From Niastella vici (GTDB taxonomy: Bacteria > Bacteroidota > Bacteroidia > Chitinophagales > Chitinophagaceae), in NCBI RefSeq assembly GCF_002077945.1, contig NZ_LVYD01000043.1:248001-312000 (forward strand): 64,000 nucleotides of DNA, read 5' to 3'. Positions 16,362 through 25,348 of the stretch are shown here, piece after piece; the stretch's first letter is position 1; each line of letters opens with the position of its first letter. The notes under the pieces were generated by a model, which was given only the letters and a program-made list of their open reading frames with translations, searched no databases and was not told the DNA's origin. Both the position numbers and the translations under genes were made by a program.

Positions 16362-17096
16362 TTACTGGCCAACCGGGCCGTTTTTCCAGTACTTTATATT
16401 TTTCCAGCGGGTTTCTGACCGGGAACCGCTGATATTATATACGCCGCATTTGAAATAATGGGTGGCGTTACCGCGATCAGCAAAAGTTCCTTTCAACGTA
16501 CTGTTCAAATAAACATAGATCTTCCCGTTATCGGCATCATGCTGCACATTCACATGTATCCATTTATTATAGGCGCTGGTCATCAGGGTTTCATTATCGT
16601 AGCGTTTTATGGTGCCACCGCTGGCGGAATGAATTTTAAGCATAATGGCCGTTGCATTGGTAGCGCCCCCGAAAACCTGCATAATGTCGGTTCCGGCCGA
16701 ACCTGAAACTATATATACATCGCCTTCGAACTGATGCCTTCCTGAAGTGTAATCGTTATTCATGCGCAATTCTGACCGGGGCCCTGTGGTGCAGCCCTCA
16801 AATTGACATTCATCATCGGAATAGATCCAGAAATGATGTTCTCCACTTGAATAACTATACCGGTCAGATTGAGGAAGGTTCCAGGGCGTTTGTATACCAT
16901 AGGTGTAAGATGTTTGCGTCCAGCCGCTGGTTGGGTTTGCCTCCGTATGAATGGGCCGGTCATTGGGCTTGCGTTCGGCGGTGGAAGTAGAAGTTTTTTT
17001 ACAACCAGGCATTAACCCTGCAGTTAAAATAATCGCACATAGTAGGGCGATCCTGAGTAACGCAGTCAGGCTGCGTTTTGATGTAACAATGTTCAT
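16362..17096 (-). CDS. PL7-like polysaccharide lyase lipoprotein
   Basis: From the ATG at 17096 the product has 244 residues with a lipoprotein signal (LLCAIILTAGLMPGC, C32); an in-frame start at 17159 adds 21 residues of little sense. The rest is a jelly-roll lyase: GPRSELRM (R107-R111) matches the R(S/T)ELR motif of the alginate-lyase-2 (PL7) superfamily, and THYFKCGVYN matches its YFKxGxYN motif. IMLKIH falls in the middle strand. These motifs line the substrate cleft that cuts uronic-acid polymers by beta-elimination. The exact substrate (alginate, glucuronan or another) cannot be read from the sequence. It stands alone, upstream of the minus-strand sigma gene's 3' end, with no SusC/SusD partner directly attached. 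Confidence 0.75.
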   Translation of the reverse strand: MNIVTSKRSLTALLRIALLCAIILTAGLMPGCKKTSTSTAERKPNDRPIHTEANPTSGWTQTSYTYGIQTPWNLPQSDRYSYSSGEHHFWIYSDDECQFEGCTTGPRSELRMNNDYTSGRHQFEGDVYIVSGSAGTDIMQVFGGATNATAIMLKIHSASGGTIKRYDNETLMTSAYNKWIHVNVQHDADNGKIYVYLNSTLKGTFADRGNATHYFKCGVYNISGSRSETRWKNIKYWKNGPVGQ

Positions 17097-17438
17097 TGGC
17101 AAGTTGGTTTTAATGATTAATGAATAAGCAATGCTATCAACAGCGGCTATGGCAAGCACAATACAACGGGGCGCCGCAGTTGTATTGGCTGCCCGGCAGC
17201 CATTGAAACCAGTACTTAAAAATTAAGGAATCCGTTAGGGGAAAGCGGTAGGCCAATTGGCATTCTATTCGTATAAATTACCCCGCTACAAAATAAAAGA
17301 CCTTCCACCGGCCGGCTAATGGTTAAATGATGTGTCAAAAGATCATTTTTGGGCAAACTGCAAAAGGGAAGAGGGCTTATCTAAACAAATGGTCCTGTTT
17401 CCTAAGAACTGATAATTATTTATCAACGTTCAGCCATA

Positions 17439-18047
17439 CTATTTATAAATGAAAGTGGCCGCAATGATGATGGCCAGGGAGGCCCCGCCCAAATGAGATT
17501 TAAGGATCTTCAATGCCAGATAGATCTGTTTCTTTACCGTTTCTTCTGAAATTTGTAAGCGCTCGGCAATTTCCCGGTGGGTAAGCTGTTCCAGGCGGCT
17601 TAAGCGGAATACTTCCCGCATTTTGCCAGGCATTTTATCCATCAGTTGATCGATATTCGCTGCCAGTTCGCGGGCATAGAGCTCTTCTTCCACGGAGGGA
17701 AGACTATGATGCACCTCCATATAATTGGTAAAATCTTCCAGATACCCCCCGAGGATCATCTCCCTTTCGATGCGATCGATACATCGATAACGCACGGCGG
17801 TTTTCATATACGCTTTCAGATCAGCGATCTCAGGGAGATGCTGCCGCCTGTTCCATAAAGAAACAAATAGTTCCTGCACACAATCTTCTGCTTCTTTTTG
17901 GGAACGCAGCACATTCATGGCCTCGCGGAACAATGATTTCCAGTAACGTTGGTAGATGGCGGTAAATGCAGCTTTATCATTATGCGTAAGCTGTTGTAGC
18001 AGAAATTTGTCAGTATGTTGATCAAAGTCAGAAACCTGCATCTCCAT
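17439..18047 (-). CDS. ECF RNA polymerase sigma factor (locus 2)
   Basis: The 202-residue protein has sigma region 2 (about 25-90: FTAIYQRYWKSLFREAMNVL, EAEDCVQELFVSLWNRRQHL) and region 4 (about 125-185: LMDKMPGKMREVFRLSRLEQ, the HTH REIAERLQISEETVKKQIYLA). It ends in a hydrophobic tail (GGASLAIIIAATFIYK). Unlike locus 1, it diverges from its likely FecR partner at 19053, with a GyrI-like gene between them. It is still the nearest sigma to the FecR/SusC pair and probably drives that operon. The divergent intergenic region contains repeated TGTCAG sites. Confidence 0.92.
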   Translation of the reverse strand: MEMQVSDFDQHTDKFLLQQLTHNDKAAFTAIYQRYWKSLFREAMNVLRSQKEAEDCVQELFVSLWNRRQHLPEIADLKAYMKTAVRYRCIDRIEREMILGGYLEDFTNYMEVHHSLPSVEEELYARELAANIDQLMDKMPGKMREVFRLSRLEQLTHREIAERLQISEETVKKQIYLALKILKSHLGGASLAIIIAATFIYK

Positions 18048-18090
18048 GTGATGAGAAGCGTTGAAATTACAATAAAAATCATATAATAGT

Positions 18091-18192
18091 TGTCAGGAGG
18101 CAAAGGCTTTGTTGCTAAACCTTGCTAAAACAAGGGAAACTCTTAGTGCGCTGAATTAATTATTGTCAGGCATACTGACATAGGGTTGTCAG
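18091..18192. promoter_or_regulatory. Cluster of TGTCAG half-sites in the divergent intergenic region
   Basis: TGTCAG occurs at 18091-18096, 18164-18169 and 18187-18192, and its inverse CTGACA at 18175-18180. The central pair forms tgtcag-gcata-ctgaca. It could be a binding site serving both the sigma gene and the GyrI-like gene. Confidence 0.4.
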
Positions 18193-18230
18193 TCAATGGG
18201 TACTTCTTTGCAGTATTAAAACAGGAACAA

Positions 18231-18851
18231 ATGGATAAACTCGATCTCACCAAAAAGTATAAGTCCTATTTCACCGCAAAAACAAAACCTGAGCTGGTGA
18301 CCATTGAAAAAGCACATTTTATTTCCATACAGGGCAAAGGTGATCCTTCGGAACAATTGTTTGCCAACAGGATAGAAGCATTATATGCCATTGCCTATAC
18401 CATAAAGTTCATGTATAAAGCGCAGAATAGTGACTTTACCGTTTCAAAACTGGAAGGGCTGTGGTGGTACAATGAACACAGGTATCCTGGCAAAACTATA
18501 GAAACAGCGACTGAGGTGCCCCGGAATGAATGGGAATACCGTTTACTGATCAGGATGCCTGAATTTGTTATGGCGCATGATATAGAAACAGCTGCAGCAA
18601 CAGTTAGAGCTAAAAAGGGACTTCAACTGGCCGGTGAGGTAACCTGGTTTACCCTGACAGAAGGTAAGTCAATTCAAATGCTACATGTAGGGCCGTTCTC
18701 AACAGAACCGGAAACCCTGAAACAGATCGCCGCATTTGCCGATGTAAACAAGCTGAAAAAGAATGGGCTGCATCATGAGATATACCTGTCTGATTTCAGG
18801 AGAACAGCACCTGAAAAATTGAAAACCATTTTGCGGGAACCGGTTCTATAA
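18231..18851 (+). CDS. GyrI-like small-molecule-binding domain protein
   Basis: The best start is ATG 18231 (MDKLDLTKKYKSYF), giving 206 residues; the frame extends to 18186 without a better start. The sequence matches the GyrI-like/SOUL-type domain found on its own in many bacteria: FISIQGKGDPS near the N-terminus, EGLWWYNE in the middle and LHVGPFSTEPETLKQIAAF towards the end. Stand-alone GyrI-like proteins bind small molecules and some have hydrolase or sequestering roles; there is no DNA-binding domain here. It lies between the sigma and FecR genes of locus 2 but has its own terminator at 18903-18934, so a functional link is not certain. Confidence 0.88.
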   Translation: MDKLDLTKKYKSYFTAKTKPELVTIEKAHFISIQGKGDPSEQLFANRIEALYAIAYTIKFMYKAQNSDFTVSKLEGLWWYNEHRYPGKTIETATEVPRNEWEYRLLIRMPEFVMAHDIETAAATVRAKKGLQLAGEVTWFTLTEGKSIQMLHVGPFSTEPETLKQIAAFADVNKLKKNGLHHEIYLSDFRRTAPEKLKTILREPVL

Positions 18852-18902
18852 AACAAAACCAGGAACATAATATAGTAAACGGGATAATGATCTGCCCGTT
18901 CA

Positions 18903-18934
18903 GGACCTCGCCTTGCGGCGGGGTCTGCTTTTTT
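18903..18934 (+). terminator. Intrinsic terminator after the GyrI-like gene
   Basis: gacctcgcc (18904-18912) pairs with ggcggggtc (18917-18925), one G-U pair, loop ttgc. It is followed by tgctttttt. Confidence 0.85.
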
Positions 18935-19052
18935 AAAAAGAAAATTTAAAAAAAAGTTAAGGTGCCTCTACCACCACTTTCTTTTTTTTCCGACTTATAC
19001 CAGAATGCCTGCCGTATTAAAAACCACCTTAACCTAAAATGAATGATTGACA

Positions 19053-20249
19053 ATGGATGCTAAACAATTCAGCGACCTGTTGCAACGATACTGCCTCGGC
19101 ACCTGTACCGATGATGAAAAACAATGGGTAGAGAGTTGGTATAATGAACGGCGTCGTAATGTATATAACCCGTTACCTGAAGCTGAGGAAGAGCTTGCCG
19201 GTGAAAGAATGTACCGTGCGATAAACGAAATGATCACTGCAGAACCACCCGCTATCGTAATACCAATATGGCGCCGTCGCATAATGTGGTGGAGCGCCGC
19301 CTGTATCCTGGTATTGCTGGTAACTACCAGTTACTTTGTGTTCAATCATAAAACGGTTGTACATGTTACTGTCAAAACAAACCACGAACCGGCTGTACAA
19401 CCAGTGCAACCTGGCGGTAATAAGGCCGTACTTACACTGGCAGATGGGTCAACGATCGTGCTCGACAGTGCTGCGAATGGCGCATTGGCGCAACAGGGCA
19501 AAACGATAGTTTTTAAAAAGAAGGATGGAGAACTGGTGTATCACTCCAAAATCAACGGCAATCAGGATGTTATTGCCTGGAATACCATCAGTACACCGCG
19601 CGGTGGCCAGTATCAGGTAGTATTACCAGATGGTACTAAAGTATGGCTGAACGCGGTCTCTTCCCTGCGTTTTCCATCCAGCTTCAGTAGAAAGGAAAGA
19701 GTGGTTCAATTAACGGGCGAAGCCTATTTGGAGGTGGCGCCCTTGAGTCTGACACCAGGGAAAAAGGTCCCATTTATAGTTGATATCATCAAGGGAGGGC
19801 GCATAGAGGTATTGGGAACACATTTCAATATCAATGCGTACGATGATGAAGCAGCGATAAAAACAACTTTATTGGAAGGATCGGTAAAGGTAGTACAATC
19901 GGTTCCTACCCGGCCGGGAACTAATGAACAATCAGCAATTTTAAAACCTGGGGAACAGGCAGAAATAGCGGCAAATTTACCATTGACCATTGACCATTCA
20001 CCAGATGTTGACCAGGTAGTAGCCTGGAAAAATGGCCGTTTTCAATTCAATAATGCCGATGTGCAAAGCGTCATGCGTGAGATTGCCAGATGGTATGATG
20101 TGGAAATAGCCTATGCAGGAAAAGTGCCTGCGGAAAAATTCGAAGGGGAAATACCCCGCAACAGTAGTATTAACGAAGTATTTAAAATACTGGAACTAAG
20201 CAATGTGCATTGTAAAATAGAAGGGAAAAAAATAACGGTATTGCCTTGA
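19053..20249 (+). CDS. FecR-family anti-sigma factor / signal transducer (locus 2)
   Basis: I use ATG 19053 (MDAKQFSDLLQRYC); a TTG at 19047 is in frame but less likely. The 398-residue product has a cytoplasmic N-terminal helical domain (residues 1-70, GTCTDDEKQWVESWY), a membrane span near residues 75-98 (IMWWSAACILVLLVTTSYFV) and a periplasmic FecR domain (VVLPDGTKVWLNAVSSLRFP, LTGEAYLEV, VLGTHFNINAYDDEAA). It ends in DUF4974 (FQFNNADVQSVMREIARWYD, ILELSNVHCKIEG). It should relay the state of the SusC encoded downstream to the ECF sigma factor encoded at 17439. Confidence 0.93.
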   Translation: MDAKQFSDLLQRYCLGTCTDDEKQWVESWYNERRRNVYNPLPEAEEELAGERMYRAINEMITAEPPAIVIPIWRRRIMWWSAACILVLLVTTSYFVFNHKTVVHVTVKTNHEPAVQPVQPGGNKAVLTLADGSTIVLDSAANGALAQQGKTIVFKKKDGELVYHSKINGNQDVIAWNTISTPRGGQYQVVLPDGTKVWLNAVSSLRFPSSFSRKERVVQLTGEAYLEVAPLSLTPGKKVPFIVDIIKGGRIEVLGTHFNINAYDDEAAIKTTLLEGSVKVVQSVPTRPGTNEQSAILKPGEQAEIAANLPLTIDHSPDVDQVVAWKNGRFQFNNADVQSVMREIARWYDVEIAYAGKVPAEKFEGEIPRNSSINEVFKILELSNVHCKIEGKKITVLP

Positions 20250-20343
20250 AAAATTAAACAACCAAAACTAATTTTTAACTAAAACGCAACCAAAACACAA
20301 TGAAAACCTGATCAACTGTTTATTGACTGCCGTACATAAGAAA

Positions 20344-20369
20344 GCCGGAAGCGCGGGAACGCAACCGGC
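20344..20369 (+). promoter_or_regulatory. GC-rich hairpin in the FecR-SusC leader (locus 2)
   Basis: gccgg (20344-20348) pairs with ccggc (20365-20369), and gcg (20351-20353) with cgc (20360-20362), with an AA/AA internal loop. It lies just before the SusC ORF and resembles the hairpin at 5828-5856 in position and outer stem. A minimal ORF ATG AAA ACC TGA precedes it at 20300. Confidence 0.4.
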
Positions 20370-20373
20370 CTAA

Positions 20374-23300
20374 ATGGGCAAACTCTGTAAAAGCGTCGAA
20401 ACTGTTATTTGTTTACCCAATTTTAAAAGTATGATTTTTACCATTCTTTGCCAAGTCGTGCGCATACCACAACGGGCAAAGGCCAAAACTATTCTGGTTA
20501 TGAAGTTAACCGCTGTTTTTTTGCTGGCGGGCTTCTTACAGGTAGCTGCAGCGGGATATCCGCAATCAGTAAGTATCACCAGGGAGAACATTTCGTTGCC
20601 GAAACTGTTCCGGGAAATAAAGAAGCAAACCGGTTATGTGTTCTTTTATAACACCCGCCTGTTGCAAAAAACATTTCCGGTAAACATTGACGTCAAAAAC
20701 AAAGGACTGAAAGAAGTGCTCGATCAGTGCTTTGCCTCACAGCCCGTTACCTATAGTATCGTCAACAAGACCATTGTGGTAAACGAGCGGGTAGCGATGC
20801 TGCCAGGTATTGCCATACAAAAGGATACCACACCTGTAGAAGTGGAGATCCGGGGCAAGGTGCTCGATGATGGATCAGGCAGCCCGGTGAACGGCGCCAA
20901 TGTAGTGATAAAAGGCGGCCAAACCGGCGTTAGCACCTATGCAACCGGTATCTTCTCCATTAGGGCGAAACCGGGAACCGTGCTGGTCGTAAGTTATGTG
21001 GGGTACGAAAGCAAAGAGGTCATTGCCAAAGAGGGTATTGTTGTAACTGTACGGCTGGCTTTGAAAGCCAACAAGGACCCCATGACCGATGTGGTGATAA
21101 CCGGTTACCAGCAGATCAAAAAGGAAAGTTTTACCGGCAATGCGGTTACAGTAACGGGTGAAGAACTCAAACGCGTCAATCCGCAAAATCTTCTTACAAG
21201 CATACAGGCATTTGATCCTTCTTTCAAAGTGGCTGATAATAATTTACTCGGTTCAAACCCCAATGCCCTCCCAAAAGTGAATGTACGCGGTTCTACTTCA
21301 TTGCCTACAGGTACCGGCGATGTGCTTACACGCAACAACCTGGCGGGTAATGTGAACCTGCCCACTTTTATTCTGGATGGTTATGAGGTAACTGTTGAAA
21401 AGGTCTTTGACCTGGATGTTAACCGGGTTCAGTCGATCACCCTGCTGAAAGATGCGGCGGCTACCGCCGTATATGGTTCACGCGCTGCCAACGGCGTATT
21501 GGTGATCACCACCAAAGCGCCGCAGGAAGGCAGGCTGCAGCTGTCTTATAATTACGAGTTGAATGTACAGGCGCCTGATCTTACCGATTACCATGTATTG
21601 AATGCGGCCGATAAACTGGAGTATGAGCGGCTGGCAGGTTTGTATAAAGCAGTGGGCGGTCTTTCGGCCGACGAGCAGGAAGAACTGTATTATAAAAAGA
21701 AAGCCAATGTGGTGGCGGGTGTAAATACCTGGTGGTTGTCGCAGCCATTGAGATCAACTTACGGACAAAAGCATTCGATGTATGTGGAAGGTGGCAACAC
21801 TTCTATCCGTTACGGCCTCGATCTGCGTTATCAAACGCAACCCGGTGTCATGAAGAAATCGGGTCGCAACCGGTACAGCCTCGGTTCTTTTCTTTCCTAT
21901 GCACCCAGCAAAAAGTTCATGTTTAGAAATGTGTTGACCATTACCCAGATGAATGGATCGGAATCGCCGTACGGTAATTTCATTAATTACGTTCGCATGA
22001 ACCCATACTATCCGAAAACAGATGCGGATGGTCATATTTTACAGGCCGTAGACCAATGGCTCATCGATACCAAACGAAGCGATACCAGTCAATATAAGAC
22101 CAATAATGTACTGAACCCTATGTACAACGGCACATTGAGCAACTTCAATAAAACCAAATACATAGAAGTGAACGAGGTGTTTTCGGGCGAATGGAATATA
22201 ACCCGTGAATGGCGCTTGCGCGGTTTGGTGAGTTATTTAAAACGCAAGACCGACGATGACATTTTTCTGTCACCGCTGAGCAATGAATTCTATGACTACG
22301 ACCCCAGCCGGCTGAAAGAGAAAGGCAGCTATGAATACAGCACTACCGACGAAACGGTTGTTGATGGCAATTTTACGTTGAATTATAATAAACAGCTGGG
22401 CGATCATTTTGTGAACCTTGCAATAGGCGCAAATATGCGCACTGCCAGCAGTGATAATAAATACCTGAAAGCGGTTGGCTTTTCAAACGACCGGTTTACG
22501 AACATCTCCTTTGCCAACAGCTATGCCCTGAACAGCGCCCCCCACGCAGATTATCAGTTGGAAAGATTGTTCGGGTCTTTTGTATCGGTAAACTATTCTT
22601 ACCGGAATAAATACATGGCCGATCTATCGATACGGGAAGATGGTTCCTCAAAATTCGGTACCGAAAACAAGGTGGCGCCATTCTGGGCGTTTGGCATCGG
22701 CTGGAATGTACACCACGAAGATTTTTTACAGAACACTATCGTAAGTAATCTGAAGTTGCGGGCCAGCACGGGATTGACCGGCGCGGTATCATTTCCGCCC
22801 TATCAGGCAACAACCACTTATAATTATTATACAGGGAACTGGTATTCAACCGGCGTAGGCGCCATTGTTAACACCTACGGCAATCAATCGTTGCAATGGC
22901 AGAAGACCGATAACTATGATGTAGGAATAGACCTTGGCCTTTTTCACGACCGGTTATTCCTCAGCATGAAATATTATCAGAAGCTCACGCACGGATTGCT
23001 GGCTGATATCATGCTACCGCCTTCCACCGGTTTCAATGCATACAAGGAAAACCTGGGCGATATGAAAAATACCGGCGTGGAATTGAACCTGAAGTATACC
23101 GTGTTCAAGAGCCGTGACTGGATGGTGACCCTGATCGCCAATATGGTGCGCAATGAAAATAAGATCCTGAAGATCTCCAACGCACTGAAGGCATATAACG
23201 ACAAAGCCGACCAGCAGCAAACCACTGATGATTTCAAAGGAGAGCCGCTGTTGCGTTTCAGGGAAGGCGAATCGCTTAATACCATTTATGCCGTTCGTTC

Positions 23301-23856
23301 GCTGGGCATTGATCCCGAGAACGGAAAAGAGGTCTTTATCAAAAATGATGGCTCCCGAACCTATGCCTGGAATGTAAAAGATATTGTACCGGTTGGCGAT
23401 AATACACCCGCCGCCTATGGCTATTTCGGAGCGAATGTTTCTTACAAACGCTTTTTACTCTATACACTTTTTTACACGCGTTTTGGTGGAAAGGAATACA
23501 ATCAAACCCTTGTCGACCGGGTAGAGAATGCCGATCCGCGATATAACGTCGATAGCCGGGTATTGAACGACCGGTGGAAAAAGCCAGGTGATAAAGCCCT
23601 GTATAAAAATATTGCAGACCTGGGCACTTCCTTTGCCTCGGACCGGTTCGTGCAAAAAGACAATGTACTGGAGCTGCAATCGGTATATCTCTCCTACAAT
23701 TTCGATAAGCCTGTTTACAGCAAGCTGGGTATGCGGAACCTGGTGCTGGCCCTAACCGTAAATAATCCCTGGCGTTGGTCATCGATGCAGATCGAAAGGG
23801 GTATAGAATATCCCTTTGCCAGGAGTTTTACCTTTTCAATTCAAACAAGTTTTTAA
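20374..23856 (+). CDS. SusC/RagA-type TonB-dependent transporter with STN domain (locus 2)
   Basis: The 1160-residue outer membrane transporter has a signal peptide at MKLTAVFLLAGFLQVAAAG (Met 43, position 20500), behind a basic in-frame extension (RIPQRAKAKTILV). The STN domain covers about residues 65-135 (SLPKLFREIKKQTGYVFFYN, LDQCFASQPVTYSIVNKTIV). It is followed by the CarboxypepD_reg-like domain (GKVLDDGSGSPVNGANVVIK) and the plug after GYQQIKKESFTGNAVTVTGE. The AATAVYGSRAANGVLVITTK region ends the plug. The 22-strand type barrel ends in FTFSIQTSF with terminal Phe. STN plus the neighbouring FecR indicates induction by substrate at the cell surface. SusD starts 10 bases downstream. Confidence 0.93.
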   Translation: MGKLCKSVETVICLPNFKSMIFTILCQVVRIPQRAKAKTILVMKLTAVFLLAGFLQVAAAGYPQSVSITRENISLPKLFREIKKQTGYVFFYNTRLLQKTFPVNIDVKNKGLKEVLDQCFASQPVTYSIVNKTIVVNERVAMLPGIAIQKDTTPVEVEIRGKVLDDGSGSPVNGANVVIKGGQTGVSTYATGIFSIRAKPGTVLVVSYVGYESKEVIAKEGIVVTVRLALKANKDPMTDVVITGYQQIKKESFTGNAVTVTGEELKRVNPQNLLTSIQAFDPSFKVADNNLLGSNPNALPKVNVRGSTSLPTGTGDVLTRNNLAGNVNLPTFILDGYEVTVEKVFDLDVNRVQSITLLKDAAATAVYGSRAANGVLVITTKAPQEGRLQLSYNYELNVQAPDLTDYHVLNAADKLEYERLAGLYKAVGGLSADEQEELYYKKKANVVAGVNTWWLSQPLRSTYGQKHSMYVEGGNTSIRYGLDLRYQTQPGVMKKSGRNRYSLGSFLSYAPSKKFMFRNVLTITQMNGSESPYGNFINYVRMNPYYPKTDADGHILQAVDQWLIDTKRSDTSQYKTNNVLNPMYNGTLSNFNKTKYIEVNEVFSGEWNITREWRLRGLVSYLKRKTDDDIFLSPLSNEFYDYDPSRLKEKGSYEYSTTDETVVDGNFTLNYNKQLGDHFVNLAIGANMRTASSDNKYLKAVGFSNDRFTNISFANSYALNSAPHADYQLERLFGSFVSVNYSYRNKYMADLSIREDGSSKFGTENKVAPFWAFGIGWNVHHEDFLQNTIVSNLKLRASTGLTGAVSFPPYQATTTYNYYTGNWYSTGVGAIVNTYGNQSLQWQKTDNYDVGIDLGLFHDRLFLSMKYYQKLTHGLLADIMLPPSTGFNAYKENLGDMKNTGVELNLKYTVFKSRDWMVTLIANMVRNENKILKISNALKAYNDKADQQQTTDDFKGEPLLRFREGESLNTIYAVRSLGIDPENGKEVFIKNDGSRTYAWNVKDIVPVGDNTPAAYGYFGANVSYKRFLLYTLFYTRFGGKEYNQTLVDRVENADPRYNVDSRVLNDRWKKPGDKALYKNIADLGTSFASDRFVQKDNVLELQSVYLSYNFDKPVYSKLGMRNLVLALTVNNPWRWSSMQIERGIEYPFARSFTFSIQTSF

Positions 23857-23865
23857 ATCGGGCAT

Positions 23866-25332
23866 ATGAAGAAATATATATTGTTCGCGATCGTGCTGCT
23901 GACGTTTTCGTCGTGCAGGAAATGGCTTGATGTAAAGCCCGTATCACAGGTGTCGGAGGAAGACCTGTTTAAAACCCCGGAAGGTTTCGAAGAAAGCCTG
24001 AACGGGATCTATACCCGCTGCGCGCAAAAAGAATTGTATGGCTTTGAGCTCACCGGCGGTTTGCCCGAAGCCCTTGCGCAGAATTATACGTTCACCGGGG
24101 AAGACTATCAGCGTTATCAGCAAACGGCAGATTACAGTTATAAAGACGGTTTTTTTATAGCCAGGAAAGACGCTATCTGGAATGGATTGTACAATGCCAT
24201 TGCCAACTGCAACCTGCTGCTCTATAATCTGGATGCCAAAAAAGAAATATTACCGGCCGATCGCTTTGCATTGATCAAAGCCGAAGCATTGGCGCTCAGG
24301 GGTTATTTACATTTCGACCTGCTGCGGTTGTTTGGGCCTTCGTTCAAAAGCAATCCATCGGCTAAGTCCGTACCCTATGTTACTGATTTTTCAAACAAGG
24401 TTGCCCAATTATTAACAGTGACCGAAGTACTCTCAAAGATCATTACCGATCTGTCAGCAGCCAAAGAATTGATACGTCCGGTTGATCCTATTGTATCGGC
24501 AGGCTATAGAACAGGTTACAATACCGATGTCCCTTCTACAGAAGAATCATCGCAAAACCTGTTCCTGCAGAACAGGCGGCATCGAATGAACTATTACGCC
24601 ATTTGCGCCGAGTTGGCCCGGGTGAATTTGTATATGGATAAAAAGAACGATGCATTGAATAACGCCGCGGAAGTGATCGCTTCGAAAAAATTCCCCTGGA
24701 CTGCAACTGCTGATTTCATTGATCCCGATCCAAAAAATAAAGACCGGATACTTTATAAAGAACAGGTGTTTGCCTGGTATATACCGGCACTGAAAGATAC
24801 CCTCGACGCCCGCTTCAACTCAGGAGTGAAAAGCCTGTTCATAGAAGAGAACGCAGGCAACACCCTGTATGAGACCGGCGGGGTAGGGGCCGAAGATGTG
24901 CGATTCAAACAATGGTTTAAAGGTGTGAGCGGCAGTTCTTCTTTCAACCGGCTTGAACTACAGAAATACCTGCGGGATAATGATAAGAACCGGCATTACC
25001 TGGTGGCGCCTGCTATCCGTTACAGTGAAATGTTCTATATCGCGGCGGAATGCCTCTACGATACCGATCCGGTAACTGCGCTGGCATTGCTCAATACGGT
25101 ACGGTATAACCGTGGCATGGGTATACCGCTTGCCGTAGCCAACAAAGATGAGTTAATAAAAGAGCTGGTAAAAGATGCCCGGAAGGAATTTTATGCCGAA
25201 GGACAGATCTTTTACATGTACAAACGGCTACATGCCAGCATTGCAGGCCAGCGGGGAAGTAGCATACCACCATCTGACAAGATATTTGTATTGCCGCTGC
25301 CGGATAATGAAATCGAATTCGGGAACCGTTAA
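23866..25332 (+). CDS. SusD/RagB-family surface lipoprotein (locus 2)
   Basis: The 488-residue lipoprotein (MKKYILFAIVLLTFSSC, C17) pairs with the SusC just upstream, 10 bases away. SusD features are the N-terminal WLDVKPVSQVSEEDLFKTPE, the TPR-like helices (ALIKAEALALRGYLHFDLLRLFG) and the C-terminal YAEGQIFYMYKRLHA and VLPLPDNEIEFGNR. It should bind the substrate and close over the barrel. The DUF4843 gene follows 17 bases downstream, so both are in one operon. Confidence 0.92.
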   Translation: MKKYILFAIVLLTFSSCRKWLDVKPVSQVSEEDLFKTPEGFEESLNGIYTRCAQKELYGFELTGGLPEALAQNYTFTGEDYQRYQQTADYSYKDGFFIARKDAIWNGLYNAIANCNLLLYNLDAKKEILPADRFALIKAEALALRGYLHFDLLRLFGPSFKSNPSAKSVPYVTDFSNKVAQLLTVTEVLSKIITDLSAAKELIRPVDPIVSAGYRTGYNTDVPSTEESSQNLFLQNRRHRMNYYAICAELARVNLYMDKKNDALNNAAEVIASKKFPWTATADFIDPDPKNKDRILYKEQVFAWYIPALKDTLDARFNSGVKSLFIEENAGNTLYETGGVGAEDVRFKQWFKGVSGSSSFNRLELQKYLRDNDKNRHYLVAPAIRYSEMFYIAAECLYDTDPVTALALLNTVRYNRGMGIPLAVANKDELIKELVKDARKEFYAEGQIFYMYKRLHASIAGQRGSSIPPSDKIFVLPLPDNEIEFGNR

Positions 25333-25348
25333 ACAACCGCAATTGATT

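Noticed and set aside
25175-25348. 58-residue extension of the DUF4843 gene
   Set aside because: It overlaps the SusD coding end, and a full lipoprotein signal starts at 25349.
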